From positions 62,001 to 126,000 of the forward strand of contig NZ_BLZO01000187.1 in the NCBI RefSeq assembly GCF_014132355.1: a DNA stretch of 64,000 bases, given 5' to 3'. Under the pieces are notes generated by a model. It ran no database searches and had not been told where the DNA came from. It saw nothing but the letters and a program-made list of their open reading frames with translations. The DNA is from Okeania sp. KiyG1 (GTDB taxonomy: Bacteria > Cyanobacteriota > Cyanobacteriia > Cyanobacteriales > Microcoleaceae). Both the position numbers and the translations under genes were made by a program. Below are positions 52,977 through 62,078 of the stretch, one piece after another (position 1 is the stretch's first letter; every line of letters begins with the position of its first letter).

Positions 52977-54410
52977 ATGAGAATAATTGGTGGGGATGTT
53001 TGTAAAAGTTCTCTGGTTTGTTGGGAGTTGGTAAAACAACCAGGAAAACTTAAGCAGATATTTAGCAATGAAAAGCGTAAATTTTCAAAATCTAAACCAG
53101 ACCCCTTGACTTTTCATGCCAATAAATCAAGTTTAGCAGATTTTGAAGCTTATTTACTTGGCGATCGCAAATTGGCTAAGGCAAAAGTTAAAGCTGATTG
53201 CTTAGTATTGGAACCAACTGGAATTCACTATGCCAAAGTTTGGGCAATTGTTGCTGAATATATTGGTGTTGAGGTTAGGTGGGTTGGTCATCAAGAGTCG
53301 GTTTTTACCCGGCGGTCTGAACGTTTACCCAATAAAAACGACCAGGCTGATGCATTAGCTTTAGCTGCTTATGCCTGGAAACATTGGGAACAGTCAGAAT
53401 ATTTTTTAGATTTCCAGCCTAACCCTATTGCTGAGATTAGAAATTTGTATTATCAAATGAATTCTTTGATTAGAGTTCAGTCGCCGCTGATTAACAGAAT
53501 TAGGCAGCAATTGGCTGAGGAGTTTCCTGAAGCTGCAATTGCCAGCTTAGAAACTTCTCTCATAGATGGCTTACAACCATTACTTGCTTGGATAGCTGGT
53601 TATCCTAGAAAAACACTCAAAACAAATAGCGCTTGGAAAAACAGGTATAACAAAAGCTGTTTACTAAAATATGATGTAACAATCTCGCAATTTACAAAGG
53701 ATTTTAGTTGGTTACTTTGCCGGGTGCATGAGTTAGAGTTTAATTACCGTTCAAGGTTAGTTTAGTAAGTTTACAATGAACTTGTCAAAAACTATAACTT
53801 AGTCTTTGACCAATTTAATTTCAACTACAAGCTCCGAGCTATTATCTTGATTCAAATTTATCCTCTTACTAGATTTTCCAGTCGGGCTGCTTTTAAAAGA
53901 CGACTAGGAATGGGGAAAGACCAGTACCAATCTGGAGATGTTCAATATTTTAGAAATTCTGGCAGTTCTGAGGCTAGAAGTCAATTGTTGTTGTGGTGTC
54001 GGCAGTGCATTGTTTATTCTCCACGTCGTCCAACCTCTTTAGTTGGCAAAGAGTTGGGTGCTAAATATAATGAGTTACTGGCTAAATATTCTAGTGATGG
54101 AAACTTGGGGAAGATTCAGGCTATTGCTAAATACTTTGATAAGCAGATTGAGGCGATCGCTAAAATCGAAAGTTCAATGGCTGAAACTCCTAACAGTCCG
54201 GCACTTTTGCAAATTAAGGCTGTTAAGTTAGCCACAATTCAAAGCAAGGATGCTTTGATTTTGGCTGCTCAGTCTGGAGTTAATGTAGATTTACCAAGTG
54301 ATGGAACATCTCAAAAAGCTAAAGGATTTAAGACTTTAATTGCCTTTAAAGTTATTTCTTTGGCCCTTAGAAGATTGTGGCCAATGCTTCAAAAGGCCAA
54401 TTGTACTTAA
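52977..54410 (+). pseudogene. IS110-family DEDD transposase, split by tandem in-frame stops
   Basis: The RuvC-like half (52977-53765) begins MRIIGGDVCKSSLVCWELVK with the first Asp, then DCLVLEPTGIHYAKVW (Glu) and NKNDQADALALAAYAWKHW (Asp pair), the DEDD signature. The Transposase-20 half (53847-54410, IQIYPLTRFSSRAAFKRRLG ... SGSSEARSQLLLW) is in the same frame. Between them TAG TAA at 53763-53768 interrupts LEFNYRSRLV--VYNELVKNYNLVF. It may be inactive, or the second half may be restarted at TTG 53847. The element's outer ends were not located. Confidence 0.8.
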
Positions 54411-55310
54411 AAGGCGATCGCTACAATTGTCCCTGATAGTTTAGGAGATAAGTAAAACTTTTTCTCCTTTTTTCTTCAGAGTGAAGCTAATAATTCTCAG
54501 ACAGAAGAGCAAAGAGTTGGAGAGCGTATTTTTCAATATTTATTTGGTTAATTAAGTTGTCAATTTTTATAGTTTGAGTTATTATTAAATTGGAGTACAA
54601 ATTTAATCTCAAACTTTAGTTTAAACCGTACAAATATTATAGTGTCAGTTCGATTCTGACCTTCATTCCATAAACGAAGTAGCCCAAGTAAACATCTGCG
54701 ACAATTCACTTGAGAGCCTTACGAAAAGGTAATCTAATCTTTAATGTCCGGAGAGATACAACTAGGTAGAGGCGATACTTTGTACATTTTCAATATGAAG
54801 CTATTACTCCAAGCTGAATATTCATCACTGTCGCGAGAACGAATTTCGAGGAAAAATATCATTGAAATGCTGGCTCGCATCCGGCTCCTGGCTTCAATAT
54901 TGTACGCAAGTTTATATGCCGGGATAGTTTAACTGGAAAAACCCAATGATGAAAAATTAAAACCGAGAATTAAAAGCGATCGCGTGTACAATTGAGTGAT
55001 AACATGAGGCCCTAAGTAAGGACAGAACTTAGGGCTTCACTTTTATGGCAGAAGGAAGAAGGAAGAAGGAAGAAGGAAGAAGGAAGAAGGAAGAAGGAAA
55101 AACGGTAGTGCGTCAAGGAAGTGTGGGGAGGGTGGGAAGTGTGGGAAGTGTGGGAAGACGCTCGAAAGTAGGAGGATAAAAAAAGAAGATTCCGTATTTT
55201 CGTAGCCTCCTTATTGCAAAAGGTACTGATAACTGATAACTGATAACTGATAACTGAAATGACTCCTGACTGCTCCATAATAAATAATAATCAGAATTAA
55301 GATCGTAAAA
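54411..55310. other. Spacer with tRNA-like fragments and tandem repeats
   Basis: 54645-54672 resembles the 3' half of a tRNA: GTCAG-TTCGATT-CTGAC forms a T-arm, followed by an acceptor-like CTTCATTCCA. 54917-54944 resembles a tRNA 5' end (GCCGGGATAGTTTAACTGG). Another stretch, AACTAGGTAGAGGCGATAC (54759-54777), looks like a D-arm. None completes a cloverleaf, so these are at most decayed tRNA genes or leftovers of an attachment site. 55040-55095 is a GAAGGAA heptamer run, and ATAACTG repeats precede the next gene. No convincing ORF. Confidence 0.35.
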
Positions 55311-57851
55311 ATGAAAATGTGGGAACTATTAAAAACAATTTTTTCTCCAACTCAATATATGCCTCACGGTAGTTGTTATTTATGGCAAACTTCATTAGTA
55401 TGGCTCCATCTTTTGAGCGATCTACTAATAGCGATCGCCTATTTTTCTATACCAACAATGTTGCTGTATTTTCTCTATAAACGTAAAAATGAAGTTCCAT
55501 TTTTAGGGGTATTTATTTTATTTGGAGCATTCATTATTTTATGTGGGTTTGGTCATTTATTAGAAGTCTGGACCTTGTGGCATCCTGCTTACTGGTTTTC
55601 AGGTGTGGAACAAGCATTAACTGCTTTAGTTTCTTGTTGTACAGCTTTACAAATGGCGACACTTTTGCCTAAATTTCTGGCTTTAAAAACGCCGGAACAA
55701 CTAGAAGCAGTTAATCGAGAATTACAACATCAAATAGTAGAACGTCAACAGGCGGAACAGATATTACAAAATATTGTTGTTGCGACTTCTTCTGTTACAG
55801 GGGAAGAATTTTTTCCAGCTTTAGTAGAAAATTTAGCAAAAGCTTTAGATGTTACTTATGTAATTGTTAGTGAAAGAATTAAGGACTCTTTTGAGTTAAA
55901 AACATTAGCTATTTGGGGAGAGGGAAAAATTCGAGATAATATTGAATATAATTTCCTAAATTTACCCTGTGGATCGGTTATTAATGAAGAAGAATTATTC
56001 TGTTATCCCCAAAAAATTCAGGAAATTTTTCCTGACAAAACTATTTTACAAAATATGAAAGCTGAATCTTATCTAGGAATGCCATTGTTAGATGAAAATC
56101 AGCAAGTAATTGGGGTGTTGTATGTGGTTAGTAATAAAATTTTAGCTGACCCAGAAAGTGCCATAGCAATGATGAAAGTTTTTGCTACTAGAGCAACTTC
56201 TGAACTACTACGCCAAAGAGCAGAAATAGCACGCCGTCAAGCTTATGATGAGTTAGAAATTCGGGTTCAAAAAGCTACAGAAGGGTTGCATTTGCGTACT
56301 GCTGAGTTAGTAGAAGCAAATACTGTTTTAGAAAAAGAAATCAAAGAAAAAGTTGCAGCAGGTTTGGCAATACAAGCTAGAGAAAATCGTCTCAAAAAAC
56401 AACAAACTGGATTGTTAAAACTAGCTAAGAGCAAAAATTTATATGAAGGAAATTTGCAGGCTGCTTTACAAGAAATTACAGAATTAGCAAGTAATATTCT
56501 TAATGTAGAAAAGACAAGTGTGTGGTTCTACAATGAGGATAAATCAGAACTTAAATGTGCAGATTTATATGAAATATCGACTACACAACATAGTCAAGAA
56601 AATTCACTATTTACTGGGGAAATTTCTCTGTTATATCAAAATGTTAACGATCGAGATATAAATCTGGAAGATAATATTGATAACCACCTCAATACTCAAG
56701 AAAAATTAGTAGATTATTTTTCTCCTATCTCAGTTAGCAGCACTTTGAATATCCCAATTAATTTTAAGGGACAAATAACTGGTTTTATTTGTCTAGATAA
56801 TAAAGGATATTATAGAAATTGGGAAGTAGAAGAACAGAATTTTGGCAGTTATTTAGCATATATGACTGCTCTGGCAATGGAATCTCGCGATCGCCTGCAG
56901 GCGGAGTTAAATCTACGTCAAAAAAATCAGGAGTTAGCTACTACTCTTGAGCAACTACAAACAGCTCAACAAGAATTAATTCAATCAGAAAAAATGGTAG
57001 CTCTCGGACAATTAGTGGCTGGAGTAGCTCATGAAATTAATACTCCTTTAGGAGCCATTAATTCCTCAATTAATAGTATTGCTAATTTCTGGGAAACTTA
57101 TCTAGAAAAGTTACCTATTTTTTTCAAAGAACTTTCTCCTGAGCGACAGGAAGACTTTTTTGGTCTACTTAAAAAATCAAACTCTGGACGCATTTCTTTA
57201 TCTACTAGAGAGCAGCGTCAAATTAAAAGAAATTTAGTTAGTCAACTCAAGACACATTTAGTAGAGCGGGGTACTACTATTGCTAACTATTTGCTAGGAA
57301 TAGGAGTCTATGATAATTTAGAAGAATTTTTACCATTATTGAGAGACTCAAACAGTGAAGAAATTCTCAAAATTGCTTATCAATTTGCTAATGTTCAAAC
57401 CAGTAGTAAAACTATTCGTACTGCCGCAGAAAGAGCTGCAAAAGTAGTATTTGCCCTCAAAACTTATGCTCGTTATGACTCTACAGGGGAGAAAATAAAA
57501 GCCAATATTCTAGAAGGTATTGAAACAGTTTTAACCCTATATCATAATAAAATTAAGCATGGTGTCGAAGTTATTAAAGAATTTGATAATTCTTTGCCTC
57601 TTATCCAATGTTATCCTGACGAGTTAAATCAAGTTTGGACAAATTTAATTCACAACGCTTTACAAGCAATGGAATATCACGGTAGTTTAACTATTCAAGC
57701 AACTCAGTCAGATGCAGATATTAAAGTAAGTATTACTGATAGTGGTCAGGGAATACAACCAGAGATTATGTCAAAAATATTTCAACCATTTTTTACAACT
57801 AAACCACGAGGAGAAGGTAGTGGTTTAGGATTAGATATTGTGAAAAAATAA
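55311..57851 (+). CDS. Ethylene-receptor-type hybrid-free sensor histidine kinase (frameshifted at the 3' end)
   Basis: The N-terminus has three membrane helices (LHLLSDLLIAIAYFSIPTML, PFLGVFILFGAFIILCGFGH and a third) with the Asp, Cys and His of the ethylene/copper-binding domain (CGFGHLLEVWTLWHP), as in Slr1212-like receptors. A coiled coil, a GAF domain (SSVTGEEFFPALVENLAKAL), a second GAF (LASNILNVEKTSVWFYNEDK), a dimerisation helix with H-box MVALGQLVAGVAHEINTPLG, and an ATPase domain (N box NLIHNALQAM, DSGQGI, FFTTKPRGEGSGLGL) follow. The frame stops at 57851 after IVKK. One extra A in the A6 run at 57843-57848 would continue it as IIKKHDGNIEVKSVPGQTTF and end at TGA 57950-57952, overlapping the next ATG. 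Confidence 0.88.
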   Translation: MKMWELLKTIFSPTQYMPHGSCYLWQTSLVWLHLLSDLLIAIAYFSIPTMLLYFLYKRKNEVPFLGVFILFGAFIILCGFGHLLEVWTLWHPAYWFSGVEQALTALVSCCTALQMATLLPKFLALKTPEQLEAVNRELQHQIVERQQAEQILQNIVVATSSVTGEEFFPALVENLAKALDVTYVIVSERIKDSFELKTLAIWGEGKIRDNIEYNFLNLPCGSVINEEELFCYPQKIQEIFPDKTILQNMKAESYLGMPLLDENQQVIGVLYVVSNKILADPESAIAMMKVFATRATSELLRQRAEIARRQAYDELEIRVQKATEGLHLRTAELVEANTVLEKEIKEKVAAGLAIQARENRLKKQQTGLLKLAKSKNLYEGNLQAALQEITELASNILNVEKTSVWFYNEDKSELKCADLYEISTTQHSQENSLFTGEISLLYQNVNDRDINLEDNIDNHLNTQEKLVDYFSPISVSSTLNIPINFKGQITGFICLDNKGYYRNWEVEEQNFGSYLAYMTALAMESRDRLQAELNLRQKNQELATTLEQLQTAQQELIQSEKMVALGQLVAGVAHEINTPLGAINSSINSIANFWETYLEKLPIFFKELSPERQEDFFGLLKKSNSGRISLSTREQRQIKRNLVSQLKTHLVERGTTIANYLLGIGVYDNLEEFLPLLRDSNSEEILKIAYQFANVQTSSKTIRTAAERAAKVVFALKTYARYDSTGEKIKANILEGIETVLTLYHNKIKHGVEVIKEFDNSLPLIQCYPDELNQVWTNLIHNALQAMEYHGSLTIQATQSDADIKVSITDSGQGIQPEIMSKIFQPFFTTKPRGEGSGLGLDIVKK

Positions 57852-57948
57852 TTAAAAAGCATGATGGTAATATAGAAGTGAAATCTGTGCCTGGTCAAAC
57901 TACTTTTACAGTATATTTACCGAGAAATAGAATGGAGATAAAGTTAAA

Positions 57949-58347
57949 ATGAGTGAAATGGCGATTGTATGTGTGGATGATGAATTATCAATTTTAAAAA
58001 GTTTAGAAATAGAACTTATAGAAGCCTTTGAAGATCGATATATTTACGAATTTGCAGAAACAGCAAATGAAGCTCTAGAAATTATTGACGAATTAGAAAG
58101 AGAAGGAACCAGAATTTTTATCATAGTTTCTGATTGGTTAATGCCAGGAATTAAAGGAGATGAACTTCTGATTAGAGTTCATAATAAATATCCTCAAATT
58201 ATCAAAATAATGTTGACTGGACAAGCTGATGAAGAGTCTATTGAAAGAGTGATAAAAGAAGCTAATTTATATCGTTGCTTGACTAAACCTTGGAATAATG
58301 AGGAATTAGTATCAACCATTGAAAATGCTCAGATTAATACTAATTAA
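57949..58347 (+). CDS. Single-domain response regulator
   Basis: This is a 132-residue receiver domain: acidic pair VDDE (residues 9-12), phosphoacceptor Asp62 in IIVSDWLMPGIKGDEL, MLTGQADEE for the Thr position, and Lys in CLTKPWNNEEL. Its ATG overlaps the TGA of the full-length kinase frame (ATGA), so it is the probable direct partner of the upstream ethylene-receptor-type kinase through translational coupling. There is no output domain; the downstream target may be the receiver-cyclase 1.2 kb further on, as inference. Confidence 0.92.
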   Translation: MSEMAIVCVDDELSILKSLEIELIEAFEDRYIYEFAETANEALEIIDELEREGTRIFIIVSDWLMPGIKGDELLIRVHNKYPQIIKIMLTGQADEESIERVIKEANLYRCLTKPWNNEELVSTIENAQINTN

Positions 58348-58891
58348 TTTAAGCATTTCCTACGGAATGCTGCGCAAACAGCCATTAGCTATCAGCTATC
58401 AGCTAGCCTCCTATAATCGGAACTACCTTATCAGCTAATTTAAGCATTTCCTACGGAATGCTGCGCAAACAGCCATCAGCTATCAGCTATCAGCTAGTCT
58501 CCTATAATCGGAACTGCCTTATCAGCTAATTTAAGCATTTCCTACGGAATGCTGCGCAAACAGCCATCAGCTATCAGCTATCAGCTAGTCTCCTATAATC
58601 GGAACTACCTTATCAGCTAATTTAAGCATTTCCTACGGAATGCTGCGCAAACAGCCATCAGCTATCAGCTATCAGCTAGTCTCCTATAATCGGAACTGCC
58701 TTATCAGCTAATTTAAGCATTTCCTACGGAATGCTGCGCAAACAGCCATCAGCTATCAGCTATCAGCTAGTCTCCTATAATCGGAACTGCCTTATCAGCT
58801 AATTTAAGCATTTCCTACGGAATGCTGCGCAAACAGCCATCAGCTATCAGCTATCAGCTAGCCTCCTATAATCGGAACTGCCTTATCAGCT
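58346..58891. repeat. Six tandem copies of a 91-bp repeat
   Basis: The segment AAGCATTTCC starts at 58351, 58442, 58533, 58624, 58715 and 58806, an exact 91-bp period. Each unit holds TACGGAATGCTGCGCAAACA, GCTATCAGCTATCAGCTAG and CTCCTATAATCGGAACT. The copies differ at only a few positions. Units are directly adjacent, without variable spacers, so this is not a CRISPR. Single related segments lie at 28855 and 59230. It starts at the stop codon of the receiver gene. Confidence 0.9.
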
Positions 58892-59563
58892 ATTGAATAG
58901 AAGAGGAGGTCATTTCAGTTATCAGTTATCAGTTATCAGTTAGCCTCCTCCGGAGGAGCTACGCTTTTTCCGTTTGTCATGCTCCGCAAACATGTCCCGG
59001 AGCGTTAACGTTTGCGCCCTTCATTCCGTTAGGAAAGTTCTGCGCTAGCAAAACAGTACCTCTGCAATAAGGAGGCTTGACATTAGGAATATGCTCTTTT
59101 TTTGTCCCCTTAAAAAGAGGCTTTAGACCAGAATTTTTTGGTAAAAGCAATTGAAAAATTGAGAAAGAATTAAAAGTTACTACCAATGTACGATCCTTCA
59201 ACCTTAGAAAGAATTATTCATTATTTGTTGTTTGCGTAGCATCCCGCAGGGAAGGGCTGACTGCTAAGAGCTGAATACTTACTAATACCATGCATGAAAA
59301 AAGAATGTTACGAATAATAAGCATGAGAAAAATACTTTACAGCAGGTCTTCCTTTGACAAAAAATAGAATTTACTAGCTCAAAACTGGTATTGAAGTTAT
59401 TCCCATACGACTCCTGACTCCTGACTTCCCCTCCCCTCCACGGTCGGGGTTAGGGGTGGGTTGTGAGGGGAGAGGCGAGGGGTGGGTTGACTCCTAAGAA
59501 ATAGCCTAACTATTTGTAGCAAACATTTATCAAATTGGTATAATTAACTAAAAAAAAGCAAAG
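58892..59563. repeat. Gene-free spacer with dispersed repeats
   Basis: ATCAGTT heptamers lie at 58915-58940. A CGGAGCGTTAACG block (58997-59010) is related to the MITE interior at 3640, and GCTTTAGACCAGAATTTTTT (59111-59130) is the tail of the TTACCTCT ... CGGTAA family. A CACGGTCGGGGTTAGGGGTG block lies at 59439-59458. No credible gene was found; the 74-codon minus-strand frame over 58977-59201 is made of repeats. Confidence 0.6.
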
Positions 59564-60052
59564 GTGATGAATCAAATAGTTATTATCTGCGTTGATGACG
59601 AACCTATGATTTTAGATAGTCTCCGCATAGAATTAGAAGGAAATTTAGGAGATGATTGTTTGATTGAATTAGCCCAAAGTGGAGAAGAAGCTTTAGAAAT
59701 ATTTATAGAATTACGAGAAGATAATTATAAAATTCCAATAGTAATTGCTGATTATATTATGCCGGATATGAAAGGAGATGAACTACTTAAACGTATTCAT
59801 TCTATATCTCCTCAAACTCTAAAAATAATGCTGACTGGTCAAGCAGATGTAGCAGGAGTAGGAAATGCTATTAACTATGCAAACTTATATCGTTATATTC
59901 CTAAACCTTGGGAATCTGAAGACCTGAAATTAACAGTAAAAGAAGCTTTGAATAGCTATTTTAGAAAACAGGAAATCGAGCAAAAAATGCAGATTTATAT
60001 AGAATTAATCAGGAACTACTTCAGGCTAATCAGAATTTACAAAAAGCTTTAG
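59564..60052 (+). CDS. Receiver half of a response regulator-cyclase (frame broken before the cyclase)
   Basis: The receiver has VDDEP (residues 10-14), phosphoacceptor Asp63 in IVIADYIMPDMKGDEL, LTGQADVAG and YIPKPWESEDL. After residue ~142 the frame runs into nonsense and stops at 60052. Inserting one A into the A6 run at 59982-59987 converts EQKMQIYIELI into EQKNADLYRINQELLQANQN and joins the frame of the cyclase at 60112 without a stop. The intact gene would be 59564-60897, a receiver, coiled coil and class III cyclase. The break may be biological or a sequencing artefact. Confidence 0.85.
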   Translation: MMNQIVIICVDDEPMILDSLRIELEGNLGDDCLIELAQSGEEALEIFIELREDNYKIPIVIADYIMPDMKGDELLKRIHSISPQTLKIMLTGQADVAGVGNAINYANLYRYIPKPWESEDLKLTVKEALNSYFRKQEIEQKMQIYIELIRNYFRLIRIYKKL

Positions 60053-60111
60053 AAGCTGAATCAAAATTAACTGCTGCTGCAACTAAATTTGTACCTCATC
60101 AATTTTTATCT

Positions 60112-60897
60112 TTGATGGGGTATCAAAATATTACAGATGTCAAATTAGGAGATAGTGTCGAGCAGAAAATGTCAGTTTTATTTGCTGATATTCGCAACTT
60201 TACCACAATTTTAGAATCCATGACTCCAGAAGAGAGTTTTAAGTTTATCAATGGATATCTCTCAATCATGGAACCGGCAATAATTGAAAATCAAGGCTTC
60301 ATTGATAAATACATTGGCGATGCAATAATGGCACTATTTCCTAGTAAACCAGATGACGCTATTCATGCAGCTATTTCAATGTTAAAACGACTAGATGAAT
60401 ATAATAAAACTAGACAAAGACCAGAAAGACAACCATTAAAAATTGGCATTGGAATTAATACAGGAGATTTGATTTTAGGTACAGTAGGAGGCGCTCAAAG
60501 AATAGATGGTACAGTTATTGGCGATACAGTAAACTTAGCATCTCGTTTAGAAGAATTAACCAAACAATATGATGTGTCTTTATTCATAAGTAATTCTACA
60601 TTTATATCATTAGAAAATCCTGGAAAATATTCTATTAGATTAATTGACAGAGTTAAGGTAAAGGGAAAAGCAGACATGGTGACAGTATTTGAAGTTTTTG
60701 ATGCAGATCCACCTGAATGTTTAGAGGGTAAAACAATGACAAAACATATATATGAAGAAGCAATAATATTGTATTATCAAAGAAAATTCAGTCAAGCTGC
60801 TCAACGATTTCAAGATTGTTTGAATAAAAACCCTAACGACCGAGTAGCTCGAATTTATTTAGAACGTTGTCAACAAAATTTAGAATTTAGAATTTAG
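60112..60897 (+). CDS. Class III adenylate/guanylate cyclase (output half of the receiver-cyclase)
   Basis: The cyclase homology domain shows VLFADIRNFTTILESMTPEE with the first metal Asp, FIDKYIGDAIMALFPSKPDD with the second, GINTGDLILGTVGGAQRIDG and TVIGDTVNLASRLEELTKQY with the Asn-x3-Arg pair. RVKVKGKADMVTVFEVFD follows as the usual end, then a TPR-like tail (YYQRKFSQAAQRFQDCLNKN). The first metal Asp plus the KxG/D substrate positions resemble adenylate rather than guanylate cyclases, but this is not certain. In-frame sequence upstream (ATKFVPHQFLSLMGY) shows the true protein starts earlier, in the receiver at 59564. cAMP signalling controlled by the receiver is the inferred role. Confidence 0.88.
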   Translation: MMGYQNITDVKLGDSVEQKMSVLFADIRNFTTILESMTPEESFKFINGYLSIMEPAIIENQGFIDKYIGDAIMALFPSKPDDAIHAAISMLKRLDEYNKTRQRPERQPLKIGIGINTGDLILGTVGGAQRIDGTVIGDTVNLASRLEELTKQYDVSLFISNSTFISLENPGKYSIRLIDRVKVKGKADMVTVFEVFDADPPECLEGKTMTKHIYEEAIILYYQRKFSQAAQRFQDCLNKNPNDRVARIYLERCQQNLEFRI

Positions 60898-60980
60898 AAT
60901 TTAGAATTCTTAATTCTAAATTCTAGATTGATTTATAATAAAAATTTAACCTCAATATAATTGGAAACTTAACAGAACTA

Positions 60981-62078
60981 ATGTCCGTATTGTTAGCGAT
61001 CGCAGTTTTAGGCGCACTCATTGTAGTTCACGAGTTAGGCCATTTTCTGGCAGCTCGACTCCAAAAAATCCACGTTAATCGTTTTTCCATTGGTTTATTT
61101 GGCCCGATATTATGGAAGTATCAAGGGCCAGAAACAGAATATGCTATCCGCAGCTTTCTATTTGGCGGTTTTGTGGGTTTTCCCGATAATGACCCCGATA
61201 GTACAATTCCCAAAGATGACCCAGACCTATTACGCAACCGCCCTATCCTCGACCGAGCGATCGTTCTCAGTGCGGGAGTCATTGCTAACTTGATATTTGC
61301 TTACTTTCTATTAGTTACTCAAGTGAGCATCATTGGCATACCAGAATTTAACTATGCTCCAGGAGTAACAGTTCCAGCAGTTGCTACAGAAGTTAGCTCT
61401 GCAGCTACAAAAGCAGGCATTAAAGCAAATGATATTATTTTATCCGTTAACGACCAACAATTAGGCCCAAACAAAGAAGCTATTACCACCCTAGTAGAAA
61501 CAATTCAAAATAGTCCGAATAAACCTTTGGATATGGAACTTGAGCGTGACGGACAAAAGCTATTTGTTGAAGTTACACCAGACCTAGGAGATGATGGCAA
61601 AGGTCGTATTGGAGTACAACTAATATCCAATGGAGACGTAGTGCGACATCGCCCTGACAATATTTTTGCAGCTTTTAGCGTCGGTGCTAATGAATTTCAA
61701 AGGATTGTAGTTTTAACACTTCAAGGTTTTGGGCAACTCATTAGTAACTTTAGTCAGACAGCAGGACAACTTGCTGGGCCTGTGGCCATTGTAGATATGG
61801 GGGCCAAAATTGCTGAAGATAATGTGGGGGAATTATTTCAATTTGCTGCATTGATTAGTATTAACTTAGCAGTGATTAATATTTTACCTTTACCAGCTTT
61901 AGACGGCGGTCAGTTAGCATTTTTACTAATAGAGGGAGTAAGAGGTAAACCCTTACCTATGAATATTCAGGAAAATGTGATGCAGACAGGTTTAGTTGTA
62001 TTGTTAGGTTTAGGAATTTTCTTAATTATTAGAGATACTGCTAATCTGGAAGGAGTGCGGTCGTTACTCCAAAGATAA
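60981..62078 (+). CDS. rseP: Site-2 intramembrane zinc protease (M50B), RseP family
   Basis: This is an intramembrane metalloprotease that cleaves anti-sigma factors or other membrane proteins. Features in order: first helix with the zinc motif HELGHFLAA (about residues 18-26), a second helix around residues 93-113 (AIVLSAGVIANLIFAYFLLV), a single PDZ domain (SSAATKAGIKANDIILSVND ... LDMELERDGQKLFVEVTPDL), and a C-terminal helix with the third zinc ligand in NILPLPALDGGQL followed by a last helix. The 365-residue length fits cyanobacterial forms. Start ATG 60981. It stands alone, 83 bp after the cyclase gene, and separated from it by AGAATTT heptamers. Confidence 0.93.
   Translation: MSVLLAIAVLGALIVVHELGHFLAARLQKIHVNRFSIGLFGPILWKYQGPETEYAIRSFLFGGFVGFPDNDPDSTIPKDDPDLLRNRPILDRAIVLSAGVIANLIFAYFLLVTQVSIIGIPEFNYAPGVTVPAVATEVSSAATKAGIKANDIILSVNDQQLGPNKEAITTLVETIQNSPNKPLDMELERDGQKLFVEVTPDLGDDGKGRIGVQLISNGDVVRHRPDNIFAAFSVGANEFQRIVVLTLQGFGQLISNFSQTAGQLAGPVAIVDMGAKIAEDNVGELFQFAALISINLAVINILPLPALDGGQLAFLLIEGVRGKPLPMNIQENVMQTGLVVLLGLGIFLIIRDTANLEGVRSLLQR

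Noticed and set aside
54744-54932. 62-codon plus-strand ORF (MSGEIQLGRGDTLYIF)
   Set aside because: Overlaps the tRNA-like fragments, lacks a ribosome site and shows no recognisable domain.
58346-58891. CRISPR array
   Set aside because: The 91-bp units are contiguous and nearly identical along their full length, with no alternating unique spacers, and no cas gene is present.
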